From positions 1-64,000 of the forward strand of contig CBDDFN010000012.1 in the NCBI GenBank assembly GCA_965227065.1: a DNA stretch of 64,000 nucleotides, written 5' to 3'. A program made the position numbers and the translations under genes. The stretch is from CBDDFN01 sp965227065. Its GTDB lineage: Bacteria > Pseudomonadota > Alphaproteobacteria > SPJN01. This document shows positions 17,590 through 26,343 of this stretch, one piece after another (the stretch's first letter is position 1; the number at the start of each line of letters is the position of its first letter). Under the pieces are notes generated by a model. It was not told the DNA's origin, did not search any database, and saw nothing but the letters and a program-made list of their open reading frames with translations.

Positions 17590-18374
17590 GCAAATGCACT
17601 CCGGTCGATCTTGTCAAACAGGGTGAAGAAATTGTCGGTCGTTGATTGCTCCAGCGCCTCAAAGCTCACCCCCTGAACCTCGGCCACCGTCTCAGCCGTG
17701 AGTTTTGTGTAGGCGGGTTCATTGCGCTTGCCGCGATGGGGCGTGGGCGCCAGAAACGGCGCATCGGTTTCAACCAGCGTCCGGTCGGCGGGAACGAAGG
17801 CGGCGACATCGCGCACGCTTTGCGCCTTTTTAAACGTCACAATGCCTGAAAATGAAATGTAGAAGCCCAGATCAAGGGCGGTGCGGGCCAGATCAGCGCC
17901 GGAGCTGAAACAATGCAGCAGCCCTTTGACGCCGCCTTTGCCGACCTCTTCGGTGAGGATTTCGGCGGTCTCCTCATCGGCATCGCGGGTGTGGACCACA
18001 ACCGGCAGGCCGGTTTCGCGCGCCGCCTGAAGATTGACGCGGAAATTGGCGCGTTGTTCGGCGCGCGGGGAATTGTCGTAGAAATAATCAAGCCCGGTCT
18101 CGCCAATGCCGACCACTTTGGGATGCTTGGTTGCCTCAATCAGCCGTTCCACCGCCAGGTCGGTATGGTGCTGCGCCTCATGGGGGTGCACACCCACGGT
18201 GCAGAAAATATTGGATCGGGATTCGGCGATGGCGAGAATTTCGTCAAACTCGGCCATCTTGGTACAGATGGTCAGCATCAGGCCGATGCCCGCCTCTTCG
18301 GCGCGCGCAATCACATCGTCGCGGTCAGACTTGAAGTCGGGGAAGTTGAGATGGCAGTGACTGTCAACCAGCAT
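17586..18374 (-). CDS. tatD: TatD family metal-dependent hydrolase (DNase)
   Basis: A 262-residue TIM-barrel hydrolase. Metal ligands are visible in DSHCHLNF (residues 4-11), the conserved GETGLDYFYD, VVHTRDAD, LLHCFSSG and the final ETDAPFLAP. TatD proteins act as 3'-5' exonucleases or DNA-repair nucleases. AGGAGAG stands before the ATG at 18374. The gene begins three bases after the metG stop, and the pair metG-tatD is widely conserved. In some annotations this paralogue is called YcfH. Confidence 0.93.
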   Translation of the reverse strand: MLVDSHCHLNFPDFKSDRDDVIARAEEAGIGLMLTICTKMAEFDEILAIAESRSNIFCTVGVHPHEAQHHTDLAVERLIEATKHPKVVGIGETGLDYFYDNSPRAEQRANFRVNLQAARETGLPVVVHTRDADEETAEILTEEVGKGGVKGLLHCFSSGADLARTALDLGFYISFSGIVTFKKAQSVRDVAAFVPADRTLVETDAPFLAPTPHRGKRNEPAYTKLTAETVAEVQGVSFEALEQSTTDNFFTLFDKIDRSAFA

Positions 18375-18376
18375 TG

Positions 18377-19909
18377 CTACTCTCCTGTTTCGGGCTCGAC
18401 AAAGCGGGGGAAGACCCCTTCGGGCTTGTCAATCGCCGTGCCGGGGGCGAGCCGGTCGCCAATGCCACCAAAGCTGCGATCCTCGATCTTGAGAAGATCC
18501 AGAAGCTTTTCAGCGCCCAGCGGCACCACCGGCTGAGCCAAAATACACACCTGCCGGATCAGCTCGGCAGTGACGTAAAGCACCGTCCCCATCCGCTCAG
18601 GATCGGTTTTTTTCAGCGCCCAGGGTTCTTCGGCAGTGAAATAGCGATTGGCTTCAGCCACCACATCCCACACTTCGGCCAGCCCCTTATGAATCGCTTC
18701 GTCGTCCATCGCCGCCCGCATCTTATCAAGCATACCGTCGGCCTGGGCGAGCATGGCCTGATCAGCCTCCGAATAGGCACCCGGTGCGGGGATCGCGCCG
18801 CCGCAATTTTTAAAGATCATCGACAGCGAGCGTTGCGCCAGATTACCCAGATCATTGGCGAGATCGCCATTCATCCGCTTGACCATCGCCTCATGGGAGA
18901 AATCGCCATCATTGCCGAAGGGGACTTCGCGCATCAGGAAGTAGCGCGTCTGGTCGAGCCCATAGGTCTGGATCAGTGCAAAGGGATCGATCACATTGCC
19001 GAGCGATTTGGAAATCTTCTCGCCCTCATTGGTCCACCAGCCATGGGCGAACACGCGTTCAGGCAAGGGCAGATCGGCCGCCAGCAGGAAGGCGGGCCAA
19101 TAAACCGCGTGAAAGCGCAAAATATCCTTGCCGATAATGTGATGTGCGGTCAGCCAGCGGCCCTCGTCAAAACCGTCAGGATAATCCAGCGCGGTGATAT
19201 AGTTGGTCAGCGCATCGAGCCAGACATACATCACATGCTCATCATTGCCCGGCACCGGTACGCCCCAACTGAAAGTGGTGCGCGAAATCGACAGATCTTT
19301 CAGGCCGCCTTCGACAAAGCTCACCACCTCATTGCGCCGGGTTTTGGGCGCGATGAAATCGGGATGGGCGTCGTAATAGGCGAGCAGCGGCTCAGCCCAT
19401 TGCGACAGGTTGAAGAAGTAAGACGGCTCTTCCACCCATTCAACAGGCGCGCCGGTAGGCGCAAGCTTGGTGCCGCCGGGCCCCTCTTGCAACTCGGTTT
19501 CGGTGTAGAACGCCTCATCCCGAACCGAGTACCAGCCGGCATAGGCACCCAAAGTGATTGCGCCTTTTTCTTCAAGCCGGGTCCACAGGGCCTGGGTCGC
19601 CTTTTTGTGACGCTCTTCAGTGGTACGGATGAAATCATCATTGGTGACGAGCAACGCCTCGGCCAGTTCGCGAAAGCGCGGCGAGACCTGATCGACCAGC
19701 TCTTGCGGGGTGATGCCGCGCGCCTCGGCCGCCTGTTGGACCTTGATGCCATGCTCATCCGTGCCGGTCAGGAATTTGACATCAAACCCGTCCAGCCGCT
19801 TGAACCGCGCCAGCACATCACAGGCCAGCGTCGTATAGGCGTGGCCGATATGCGGCACGTCATTGCAGTAATAGATGGGCGTGGTGATGTAATAAAGTTT
19901 GTCGGACAT
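18377..19909 (-). CDS. metG: methionyl-tRNA synthetase
   Basis: MetRS charges tRNA-Met. From the ATG at 19909 the protein has 510 residues, beginning MSDKLYYITTPIYY; an in-frame ATG at 19924 (MAESD extension) is possible, while the longer open frame to 20059 overlaps holB and is unlikely. The HIGH motif appears as PHIGHAYTT and the KMSKS motif as KISKSLGN. It lacks the four-cysteine zinc knuckle and the C-terminal dimerisation domain, as in the short alphaproteobacterial form. It sits between holB and tatD. Confidence 0.96.
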   Translation of the reverse strand: MSDKLYYITTPIYYCNDVPHIGHAYTTLACDVLARFKRLDGFDVKFLTGTDEHGIKVQQAAEARGITPQELVDQVSPRFRELAEALLVTNDDFIRTTEERHKKATQALWTRLEEKGAITLGAYAGWYSVRDEAFYTETELQEGPGGTKLAPTGAPVEWVEEPSYFFNLSQWAEPLLAYYDAHPDFIAPKTRRNEVVSFVEGGLKDLSISRTTFSWGVPVPGNDEHVMYVWLDALTNYITALDYPDGFDEGRWLTAHHIIGKDILRFHAVYWPAFLLAADLPLPERVFAHGWWTNEGEKISKSLGNVIDPFALIQTYGLDQTRYFLMREVPFGNDGDFSHEAMVKRMNGDLANDLGNLAQRSLSMIFKNCGGAIPAPGAYSEADQAMLAQADGMLDKMRAAMDDEAIHKGLAEVWDVVAEANRYFTAEEPWALKKTDPERMGTVLYVTAELIRQVCILAQPVVPLGAEKLLDLLKIEDRSFGGIGDRLAPGTAIDKPEGVFPRFVEPETGE

Positions 19910-19940
19910 ATCAGACTCGGCCATGGGTTTGGCCCTGCTT

Positions 19941-21047
19941 CTATCGGCCCTGACAGGCGCCTGCAAGGGCCTCTGCCATGCGCAGGAAGTTTTGCCGCCG
20001 GTCCAGGAACAATCCCTTGGTCTGGCCCGCCCATTCGCCGAGCTGATCATGAAGCGCAATAAGCTTTTCAGGCCCCAGTGCCGACAGGGTGCGCGCGGGT
20101 CCGTCTTCGCCCTTGAGCAGCACCAGATCAGACACCGGCTGGCCCAATGCGGCCCCTTTGGCCAAACGGCGCAACCAGCCCCTGAGCAGCACCAAAGTCA
20201 GGTCAAAGCGGGCGTCGGCGCCGGCCGCGCCGATCTCGTCGGCAAGTCCTGCGGCCTGCAACCCGTCAAGCCGGGGCAGATCAGAAAACAGGTTAATCAG
20301 CGCCTGAAACAGCTCAAGCCCGCCCGCCAGCGCCAGTTCCAGCGCCCGGCCCGGCGCATTGTCGGCCAGATGGGCGAAGGCGCGCGCCTCGTCATCGGAC
20401 AGGTTCGGCATGGCCTGACGCATCACCTGGGCAACCTCGGCATCAGCCAGCGGCGCAAAGCTGAGCGTGCGACACCGTGAGCGGATGGTGGGCAATAAAC
20501 GGCCCGGTGCATGGGCCACCAGAAAATAAAAGCCGTCTTTAGGCGGCTCCTCAAGAGATTTCAGTAAGGCATTGGCTGAATTGACATTTAATTCATCGGC
20601 GCAATCAACAATGACGATCCGGGGCCCCTCTTCCGCCGCGCTCGATCCAAAAAAGGGTGTTAGCGCGCGCACCTCATCCACGCGGATATTGGCGCGGAAC
20701 TTCTTGCCTGATGGATCCCAGGTGCGGCTCAAGACCCGCATATTGCCATGGCTCGCCTGACGGATGCGCTGGGATGCGGGATGGTGATCATCAAAGCCAA
20801 AGCCCGGATTTTTCGTCAGCAGCGTGGCAGCCGCCTGATAGGCAAAGCTTGCCTTGCCAAGCCCGCGGGGACCCGCCAGCAGCCAGGCGTGGTGCAGACG
20901 GCCCGACGCCACCGCATCGGTGAAGGCTTGTTTTTGCGCCTCATGACCGATTAACGCGCGGGCCTCACGGGGATGGGGCAGCCCTTCAATCTGGTCTGAT
21001 TGCGGCAGCGCCTCAATTTCGCCCTGCAATTTGGGTGCGCGCGCCAT
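19941..21047 (-). CDS. holB: DNA polymerase III delta' subunit
   Basis: Delta' is part of the clamp loader. The 368-residue protein has an AAA+ fold with LIGHEAQKQAF, the Walker A-like AGPRGLGKASF, the Walker B-region VIVDCADELN and the sensor segment NALLKSLEEPP. A 5-base gap separates it from tmk upstream. tmk-holB is a very common gene pair. The zinc-module cysteines of the gamma/tau type are absent or divergent, as expected of delta' in this group. Confidence 0.94.
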   Translation of the reverse strand: MARAPKLQGEIEALPQSDQIEGLPHPREARALIGHEAQKQAFTDAVASGRLHHAWLLAGPRGLGKASFAYQAAATLLTKNPGFGFDDHHPASQRIRQASHGNMRVLSRTWDPSGKKFRANIRVDEVRALTPFFGSSAAEEGPRIVIVDCADELNVNSANALLKSLEEPPKDGFYFLVAHAPGRLLPTIRSRCRTLSFAPLADAEVAQVMRQAMPNLSDDEARAFAHLADNAPGRALELALAGGLELFQALINLFSDLPRLDGLQAAGLADEIGAAGADARFDLTLVLLRGWLRRLAKGAALGQPVSDLVLLKGEDGPARTLSALGPEKLIALHDQLGEWAGQTKGLFLDRRQNFLRMAEALAGACQGR

Positions 21048-21052
21048 GACCC

Positions 21053-21691
21053 TTAAAGTCCCAACCTGGCCTGTGCCACAGTGCGGATCGCATCTTCCAC
21101 CGCCACCCTGTCCAGGCTGGCGTCGATCACAGCAACACGGTCAGGCTCACCCTTTGCGCGGGCCAAAAAGGCTTTGCGCAGCGTTTCGTGAAAGCTGAGA
21201 TCCAGGCCCTCAAATCGGGTTTCATCGCCGGTGCGGGCCTTTGTGCGGGCGATGCCTTCGGACACATCAATATCAAGCAGAAGCGTCAAATCTGGGACCA
21301 GTCCACCCGCTCCCCATTCCGCATCAAGGGACGCTACGCGGTCAGCCCCAAGCCCGCGCGCCGCGCCTTGATACGCCACGGTTGAATCTGAAAAACGGTC
21401 ACACAAGACATGAACCTGTTTGGCAAGCGCGGGTTCGATCACACGCTCCACATGGTCCCGCCGCGCGGCCAGCAGCAATAAAAGTTCAGCCTCAGCCGAC
21501 CAGCGGTCGCCATCGCCGGTTACCAGCAGCTCGCGAATGGCCTCCGCCCCAATCGTGCCACCGGGTTCGCGTGTCACCACAACCGCATGGCCCGCGTCGC
21601 GCAAATGATCAGCCAGCGCCATGATCTGAGTGGACTTGCCCGCCCCCTCGCCGCCTTCAAAGCTGATAAACTTTCCGCGCGCAAATCCCAT
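21053..21691 (-). CDS. tmk: thymidylate kinase
   Basis: Tmk phosphorylates dTMP to dTDP. The 212-residue protein has the P-loop FEGGEGAGKST (residues 11-21), the DR(Y/F) motif in LCDRFSDSTVAYQG and the TREPGGT segment that binds dTMP. Its start overlaps the dac stop by one base (TGATG), and holB follows, so it lies in the middle of the operon. Confidence 0.96.
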   Translation of the reverse strand: MGFARGKFISFEGGEGAGKSTQIMALADHLRDAGHAVVVTREPGGTIGAEAIRELLVTGDGDRWSAEAELLLLLAARRDHVERVIEPALAKQVHVLCDRFSDSTVAYQGAARGLGADRVASLDAEWGAGGLVPDLTLLLDIDVSEGIARTKARTGDETRFEGLDLSFHETLRKAFLARAKGEPDRVAVIDASLDRVAVEDAIRTVAQARLGL

Positions 21692-22824
21692 CAGTCAGAC
21701 TGGCTGCCCCATAACAGATAGCCCAATGCGGCCTGAATTCGGCCAATCGCGCCCAACTGACCGACCGTTTCACCGGCCAACAAAGGCACAGTCATGGTTT
21801 CAAGATCAGGGCCTGAAATTTCCAGAACGCCGATCTGGGCGCCTTCATTGATCGGCGCGGGGATCGGCTCATCATATTTGGCGACCACCTTCATCTTGCG
21901 CTGGGCCTGTCGCGACAGCGTCAGTTTCAGATCATTCCCCAGCACTAGCGGAACGGTCTGCTGGCTGCCCAGCCACACCGCGCCATCGAGCACGGTTTCA
22001 CCCTTGTCGAACATTTCGACATTCTTGAACTCGCGGAAGGCCCATTCCATCAGCCGCGCCGATTCACGGCTGCGTTCACGCACCGAGCCAAGACCGTTCA
22101 CCACCAGCACAACGCGCCGGCCATCCTGCACGGCAGAGCCGACCAGCCCATAGCCTGCGGCCTCGGTATGGCCGGTCTTCAAGCCATCCGCGCCCAGATC
22201 GCGATAGAGCAGCGGATTGCGGTTGGGCTGGGTGATGTCGGCCCATTTGAACTCTTTCTCGCTGTAATAATGGTAATAGTCCGGGAAATCCTCGATCAGC
22301 GCCCGGGCAAGCCGTCCTAGATCGCGCGCAGTCATATAATGGTCGGGATCGGGCCAGCCGGTCGCGTTCTCGAAATGGCTGCCGGTCATGCCCAGTTCCT
22401 TGGCGCGGCGGTTCATCTGTTCGGCAAATTCTTCTTCGGTTCCGCCCAGCCCCTCGGCAATCACGATGCAGGCATCATTGCCGGACTGGACGATGATGCC
22501 GCGCAGCAGGTCCTCAACCCGAACCTCGCTATCGACCAGCACGAACATTTTCGAGCCGCCCTTTTTCCACGCCTTTTTCGACACGCCGAACGTGTCGTCC
22601 AGCGACAGCGAGCCGTCTTTCAGCCGGTCAAACACCATGAGCGTCGTCATCAGCTTGGACATGGAGCTTGGCGGCATTTGCTCATCGGCATTTTTAGACA
22701 GCAAAACCGTGCCGGTCTCAAAATCATAAACCAGCGCCTGTTTGGCCGGCGTATCAATGGCGAGGGCTGGAAAAGCCCCGGCCATAAAAAGCGTTGCGGC
22801 CAAAAGTGAACGTAAAAACTGCAT
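21691..22824 (-). CDS. D-alanyl-D-alanine carboxypeptidase (penicillin-binding protein 5/6 family)
   Basis: A periplasmic serine DD-carboxypeptidase that trims the terminal D-Ala from peptidoglycan stem peptides. The ATG at 22824 gives a signal peptide (MQFLRSLLAATLFMAGAFPALA) and a 377-residue precursor; a TTG seven codons upstream is the alternative. Active-site motifs are S54-x-x-K57 (SSMSK), SGN (QSGND) and KTG (LKTGHTEAAGYG). A PBP5-like beta-rich C-terminal domain ends in an amphipathic tail that could hold the inner membrane. It is flanked by rlpA and tmk. Confidence 0.94.
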   Translation of the reverse strand: MQFLRSLLAATLFMAGAFPALAIDTPAKQALVYDFETGTVLLSKNADEQMPPSSMSKLMTTLMVFDRLKDGSLSLDDTFGVSKKAWKKGGSKMFVLVDSEVRVEDLLRGIIVQSGNDACIVIAEGLGGTEEEFAEQMNRRAKELGMTGSHFENATGWPDPDHYMTARDLGRLARALIEDFPDYYHYYSEKEFKWADITQPNRNPLLYRDLGADGLKTGHTEAAGYGLVGSAVQDGRRVVLVVNGLGSVRERSRESARLMEWAFREFKNVEMFDKGETVLDGAVWLGSQQTVPLVLGNDLKLTLSRQAQRKMKVVAKYDEPIPAPINEGAQIGVLEISGPDLETMTVPLLAGETVGQLGAIGRIQAALGYLLWGSQSD

Positions 22825-22841
22825 ATCAAAATTCCCGCTGA

Positions 22842-23690
22842 TCAATCGACGATGATCTTTGCGCCTGCATAGCCGTCAGCCAGCACTTGGGCAAGGGTTG
22901 CGTCGGCCTGCCCGACATCACTGATCGGCCCGACGCGCACACGCGTCATCTCCCGCCCCGCCACCTGGACCGGTGACAACGTGATGGAATGGCCTGCCCC
23001 CAGGCTCAAGCCCAGCCGGTCAGCCAAAGCCTTGGCATTCATCGGATCTGAAAAGGCGCCGACCTGGACAAACAATTTGGGATTGTCGTTTCGCGGCGGT
23101 GCTTGCCGGGTTTGCGGCGGCGCGGCCGCCACCTGTGTCTTGCGCGGTTTGACCACGCGGACGCGCACCGGCGCGGTTCCCGCCCGGATGATGCCAAGCT
23201 CATGCGCCGACGCCCGACTCAAATCTATGATGCGATTGTGGGCATAAGGGCCGCGATCATTGACCCGGACAATCAGCCGGCGCTTGTTCTGCAAATTGGT
23301 CACTTCCACCCAACTGGGCAAAGGCAGCGTCTTGTGGGCGGCGGTGATGGCGTTCTGATCGAAGATTTCGCCATTGGCGGTTCGTTTGCCATGGAACTTT
23401 GGCCCGTACCAGCTCGCCACGCCGGTTTCGTCATAGTCAGGGTCAACCGCCGGATAATACCACTGGCCCAGCACCCTGTAGGGCTTGCCCACCTTATAGA
23501 CACCACCGGGCGCCAACGGGGCCGCGCCCTCATGGGGCTTGCCCGGCGGCGGAGGTGGATTTTTGGCGATGGCGCGGGCGATTTTCTTGGGCGGTTCAGG
23601 GGCCTTGCCCGTCTCAGAAGAGCTTGAACACGCACTCACCCCCACAGCAAGCAGCAGGATCAGCGACCTAGTGAGCGGCCTTGATGCCAT
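22842..23690 (-). CDS. rlpA: RlpA-like septal lytic transglycosylase lipoprotein with SPOR domain
   Basis: A 282-residue lipoprotein: signal peptide with lipobox ending VSAC (Cys about 21), a proline-rich linker, a double-psi beta-barrel (GVASWYGPKFHG, ANGEIFDQNAITAAHKTLPL, VRVNDRGPY, IDLSRASAHELGI) and a C-terminal SPOR domain (LFVQVGAFSDPMNAKALADRL) that binds denuded septal glycan. The family cleaves glycan strands at division sites. The first codons overlap the end of the upstream transglycosylase gene by 23 bases, so the two are coupled. Confidence 0.93.
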   Translation of the reverse strand: MASRPLTRSLILLLAVGVSACSSSSETGKAPEPPKKIARAIAKNPPPPPGKPHEGAAPLAPGGVYKVGKPYRVLGQWYYPAVDPDYDETGVASWYGPKFHGKRTANGEIFDQNAITAAHKTLPLPSWVEVTNLQNKRRLIVRVNDRGPYAHNRIIDLSRASAHELGIIRAGTAPVRVRVVKPRKTQVAAAPPQTRQAPPRNDNPKLFVQVGAFSDPMNAKALADRLGLSLGAGHSITLSPVQVAGREMTRVRVGPISDVGQADATLAQVLADGYAGAKIIVD

Positions 23691-24711
23691 CTGACAGAAC
23701 CCCCACGGCCAGCCCGTACAGATGGGCGCAATTATAGGTCAACACGGTTTTGTAATTGTGGTGAACCAGAAAGGCCCGTCCGTCGGTGCCATCGGGAATG
23801 ACCAGATGCGCCAGATGTTCGCCCTCGCCAATCGGTGTGCCGTCTTTGCGCGTCAGGCCAAGCTTGCCCCAGTCTTTAAGCGGCAGTTGCTTGGTGACAT
23901 CGGCTTTCATCGCCCGGCAGGATGGCTTTTCCACCCCCATCAGCCCATCAATGGCGATGGCCGAAGTTTCCGGTACGGTGACTTCAAACCCCCAGGGCTC
24001 TCCCCGCGCCCAGCCATTGTCGGCGAGATAATTGCCGATCGAGGCGAAGACATCGCCCTCATTGGTCCAGATGTCCCGCTTGCCGTCGCCGTCCCAATCC
24101 TGCGCCCAATGCATATAAGAAGTCGGGATAAATTGCGGCTGGCCCATCGCGCCCGCCCAGCTGCCCTTCATGATCGACAGATCGGCATAGCCCTTGTCGA
24201 TCATTTGTAGCGCAGCCATCAGCTGCTTTTTGAAAAAGGCCGACCGGCGCTTGTCAAAGGCCAGCGTTGCCACCGCCGGGATCAACGGAATATTGCCGGT
24301 AATCGCGCCATAGCGGGTTTCAATGCCCCAGATACCGACGATCACCTCTTTCGGGACGCCATATTTGTCTTCGACCTGCTGCAAAAGCTCCAAATTGTTC
24401 TGAAGCTTGAGCCGGCCCATCTCGATCCGCTTGCCTGACAGGACAATCTTCAGATAGCGATCGAATGTCATCCGCTCTTCAGGCTGATTGCGGTCATGAT
24501 GCACCACTTTGCGGATCGGCTTGATGTCGGCAAACGCCGCGTCAAGCGTGGCCTTGGAAATGCCGTCGGCCAGCGCCTCTGCCTTCACCTCGGCGATGAA
24601 CGCCTGAAAGCCGGTTTCATCAATGTCCGGCACCTCGACAATGGGCGGCTCTTCCGCCAGTGCCGAATATGAAAACATCAGGCCAATCAGGCCAAGCGCA
24701 ATCCGCCGCAT
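23668..24711 (-). CDS. lytic murein transglycosylase, MltB/family 3
   Basis: A 347-residue exported enzyme cleaving the MurNAc-GlcNAc bond with formation of 1,6-anhydroMurNAc. The ATG at 24711 opens a signal peptide (MRRIALGLIGLMFSYSALA); an upstream in-frame ATG at 24771 would spoil it. The catalytic-region motif GIWGIETRYGAITGN, then SWAGAMGQPQFIPTSY and DWDGDGKRDIW are typical of the MltB family. No lipobox is present, so it is periplasmic rather than lipid-anchored. It begins the run rlpA-dac-tmk-holB-metG-tatD-MBL-GNAT. Confidence 0.93.
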   Translation of the reverse strand: MRRIALGLIGLMFSYSALAEEPPIVEVPDIDETGFQAFIAEVKAEALADGISKATLDAAFADIKPIRKVVHHDRNQPEERMTFDRYLKIVLSGKRIEMGRLKLQNNLELLQQVEDKYGVPKEVIVGIWGIETRYGAITGNIPLIPAVATLAFDKRRSAFFKKQLMAALQMIDKGYADLSIMKGSWAGAMGQPQFIPTSYMHWAQDWDGDGKRDIWTNEGDVFASIGNYLADNGWARGEPWGFEVTVPETSAIAIDGLMGVEKPSCRAMKADVTKQLPLKDWGKLGLTRKDGTPIGEGEHLAHLVIPDGTDGRAFLVHHNYKTVLTYNCAHLYGLAVGVLSDGIKAAH

Positions 24712-24818
24712 AGTACCCCACTGAGAAAAGGCGCGAGACGTTAGTGTAGAAAGCCCCGCGATTCGCATCAATCACGGCGATAAAACGCACAAACTGGGGC
24801 AAGACTGTGACCGGTGCG

Positions 24819-25514
24819 CTATTGCGCGCCGATCTTGCCGATTTTGCCTTTGGGCAGGTCGATATAGGACAAGGGGCCGCCCTTTCCGCATCCCGTATCG
24901 AGATAAAGCGCGCGGCCGCCGGACTTGGCCTTGCGCCACACCGGCTGTTCACGCGACAGCGATTCATGGCCGATTACTGCGGTCATGTCCCTGGGTATGT
25001 CTTCAATCCAGTTGGCCAGACGCAACGGCTTGTCGGAATGATCGGTCGGGTCAACTTCGCCATACAGCGCGCGGAAGCGCAAAGACCGCATTTTGGCCTT
25101 GGGAAGTTTGGCAATTTCTTTTTCGGGTTGAAGCATGTCGGCATGGATTGCGCCGTGCGCAAAGATGTAAGGCGGCTCGACAATCCAGGGGGGTGCGGCC
25201 TCATAGGTTTTCAAGAACCTTTTGATCAACTTGTCCCGATCCGGCGCAGCGTCAATCTGGGCGAGCGTTTCCCCAAGCGCATTGCCGATGCGCACATCAT
25301 GGCCCAGAAAATGCCGGTAAAGCTTGTCATCATGGTTGGACTGGACGAGCCGGGCGCGCCCCTCTTCCACCAGATCAAGCACGGTGCGCAGCACGCCGGG
25401 CGAATCGGGGCCCCGATCCACCAGATCGCCCAGAAACACAAAAGGCCCTTTGCTGCCCGCCAAGGCCTGGTCGAGCATGCCCTTCATTCCGTGAATGTCT
25501 GCAATTACGCGCAT
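24819..25514 (-). CDS. metallophosphoesterase (PPP-type serine/threonine phosphatase-like)
   Basis: A 231-residue calcineurin-like phosphoesterase. The ATG at 25514 (MRVIADIHG) puts the first metal motif at the very N-terminus, as usual; longer in-frame starts add unrelated sequence overlapping the hydroxylase gene. Metal motifs read DIHG, GDLVDRG, and SNHDD in place of GNHE. Later histidines occur in FAHGAIHAD and VIGHESLS. It resembles bacterial PrpE/ApaH-like phosphatases. The physiological substrate is unknown. Confidence 0.87.
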   Translation of the reverse strand: MRVIADIHGMKGMLDQALAGSKGPFVFLGDLVDRGPDSPGVLRTVLDLVEEGRARLVQSNHDDKLYRHFLGHDVRIGNALGETLAQIDAAPDRDKLIKRFLKTYEAAPPWIVEPPYIFAHGAIHADMLQPEKEIAKLPKAKMRSLRFRALYGEVDPTDHSDKPLRLANWIEDIPRDMTAVIGHESLSREQPVWRKAKSGGRALYLDTGCGKGGPLSYIDLPKGKIGKIGAQ

Positions 25515-25566
25515 CACTCTAGTCTTAGGGGAAGTGCGGCGCGAAAACCATGCGCCATACCATTCC

Positions 25567-26238
25567 TCAGGATGCTTCGTGCACCATGCGCGTGGTTTTG
25601 CTGCGCGGGGCGCTTTGCGGATCGGGTCCGGTGCCAAGCAGCCAGTCGCCGCCGGTCATCGACACGCCCCACCACAGGCTTTCATTGTGGAAGTGGTGCC
25701 AGCGATGTTTCTGCACGATAGTCTGATAATATTTAAGGCGCGGCTTGTAGCGGATATGCGCCAAATAATGACACCATTCATAATGCAGCCCGAACAACGC
25801 ATAGATCGTTGCGGCCGTCACCACCACCGCCGCCCCGCCGGTTGCCCAATAAAGACCGCCCAGAATGGCGAAATAAAGCGGAAAGGTGCGGAACGGAATG
25901 AACAGAATATCGAGGTTCCACGGATCAGCATGATGTTCGCGATGCTCGCGGCCAAAGGCTGGGTCAATCGTCCATTTGCCGATCGTGCGCGGCTTGAAAT
26001 GCAAAAGCTGGGTGTGGATCAGCCATTCCATCACCGGCCAGAAGGCGATAATCGCACCGGCCACCACCAAATCTACCCAGCCCAGCGGTCCATGAAAGAC
26101 GCGAGCAGCCAACATCATCACGCTCAACCCCATCAGGATGCGCGGGCTGCGGCCCTTCGCAAAGCGTTTGAGCGCTGCGCGGAGCGTGTCGGGTGAATCA
26201 GCCGGCGGCCGGGCCGGGATGCGCGTCGTATCAGTCAT
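25567..26238 (-). CDS. fatty acid hydroxylase / sterol desaturase family protein
   Basis: A 223-residue membrane di-iron enzyme. Clusters of histidines that ligate the two irons are seen: EWLIHTQLLH, HREHH, EWCHYLAH and HRWHHFHNE, interleaved with about four hydrophobic segments. Members add hydroxyl groups or double bonds to lipids, carotenoids or sterols. There is no carotenoid cluster here, so a fatty-acyl or lipid substrate is more likely. It lies 52 bases upstream of the phosphoesterase start and may be co-transcribed with it. Confidence 0.88.
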   Translation of the reverse strand: MTDTTRIPARPPADSPDTLRAALKRFAKGRSPRILMGLSVMMLAARVFHGPLGWVDLVVAGAIIAFWPVMEWLIHTQLLHFKPRTIGKWTIDPAFGREHREHHADPWNLDILFIPFRTFPLYFAILGGLYWATGGAAVVVTAATIYALFGLHYEWCHYLAHIRYKPRLKYYQTIVQKHRWHHFHNESLWWGVSMTGGDWLLGTGPDPQSAPRSKTTRMVHEAS

Positions 26239-26343
26239 TGGTTCCCCATGAGTTTTAGAGCTTTTACTCTATTCATTCTGGGACTTCAAGCCCTCGCCTT
26301 CGCCGATCTGCTCGGCTATCAAATATTGAGAGAATGAGGGTAA

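Noticed and set aside
18374..20062. A 562-codon open frame on the plus strand
   Set aside because: It is the exact antisense of metG, whose HIGH and KISKS motifs prove the minus strand; the plus-strand frame is low-complexity, Arg/His/Gly-rich, as expected of an antisense shadow.
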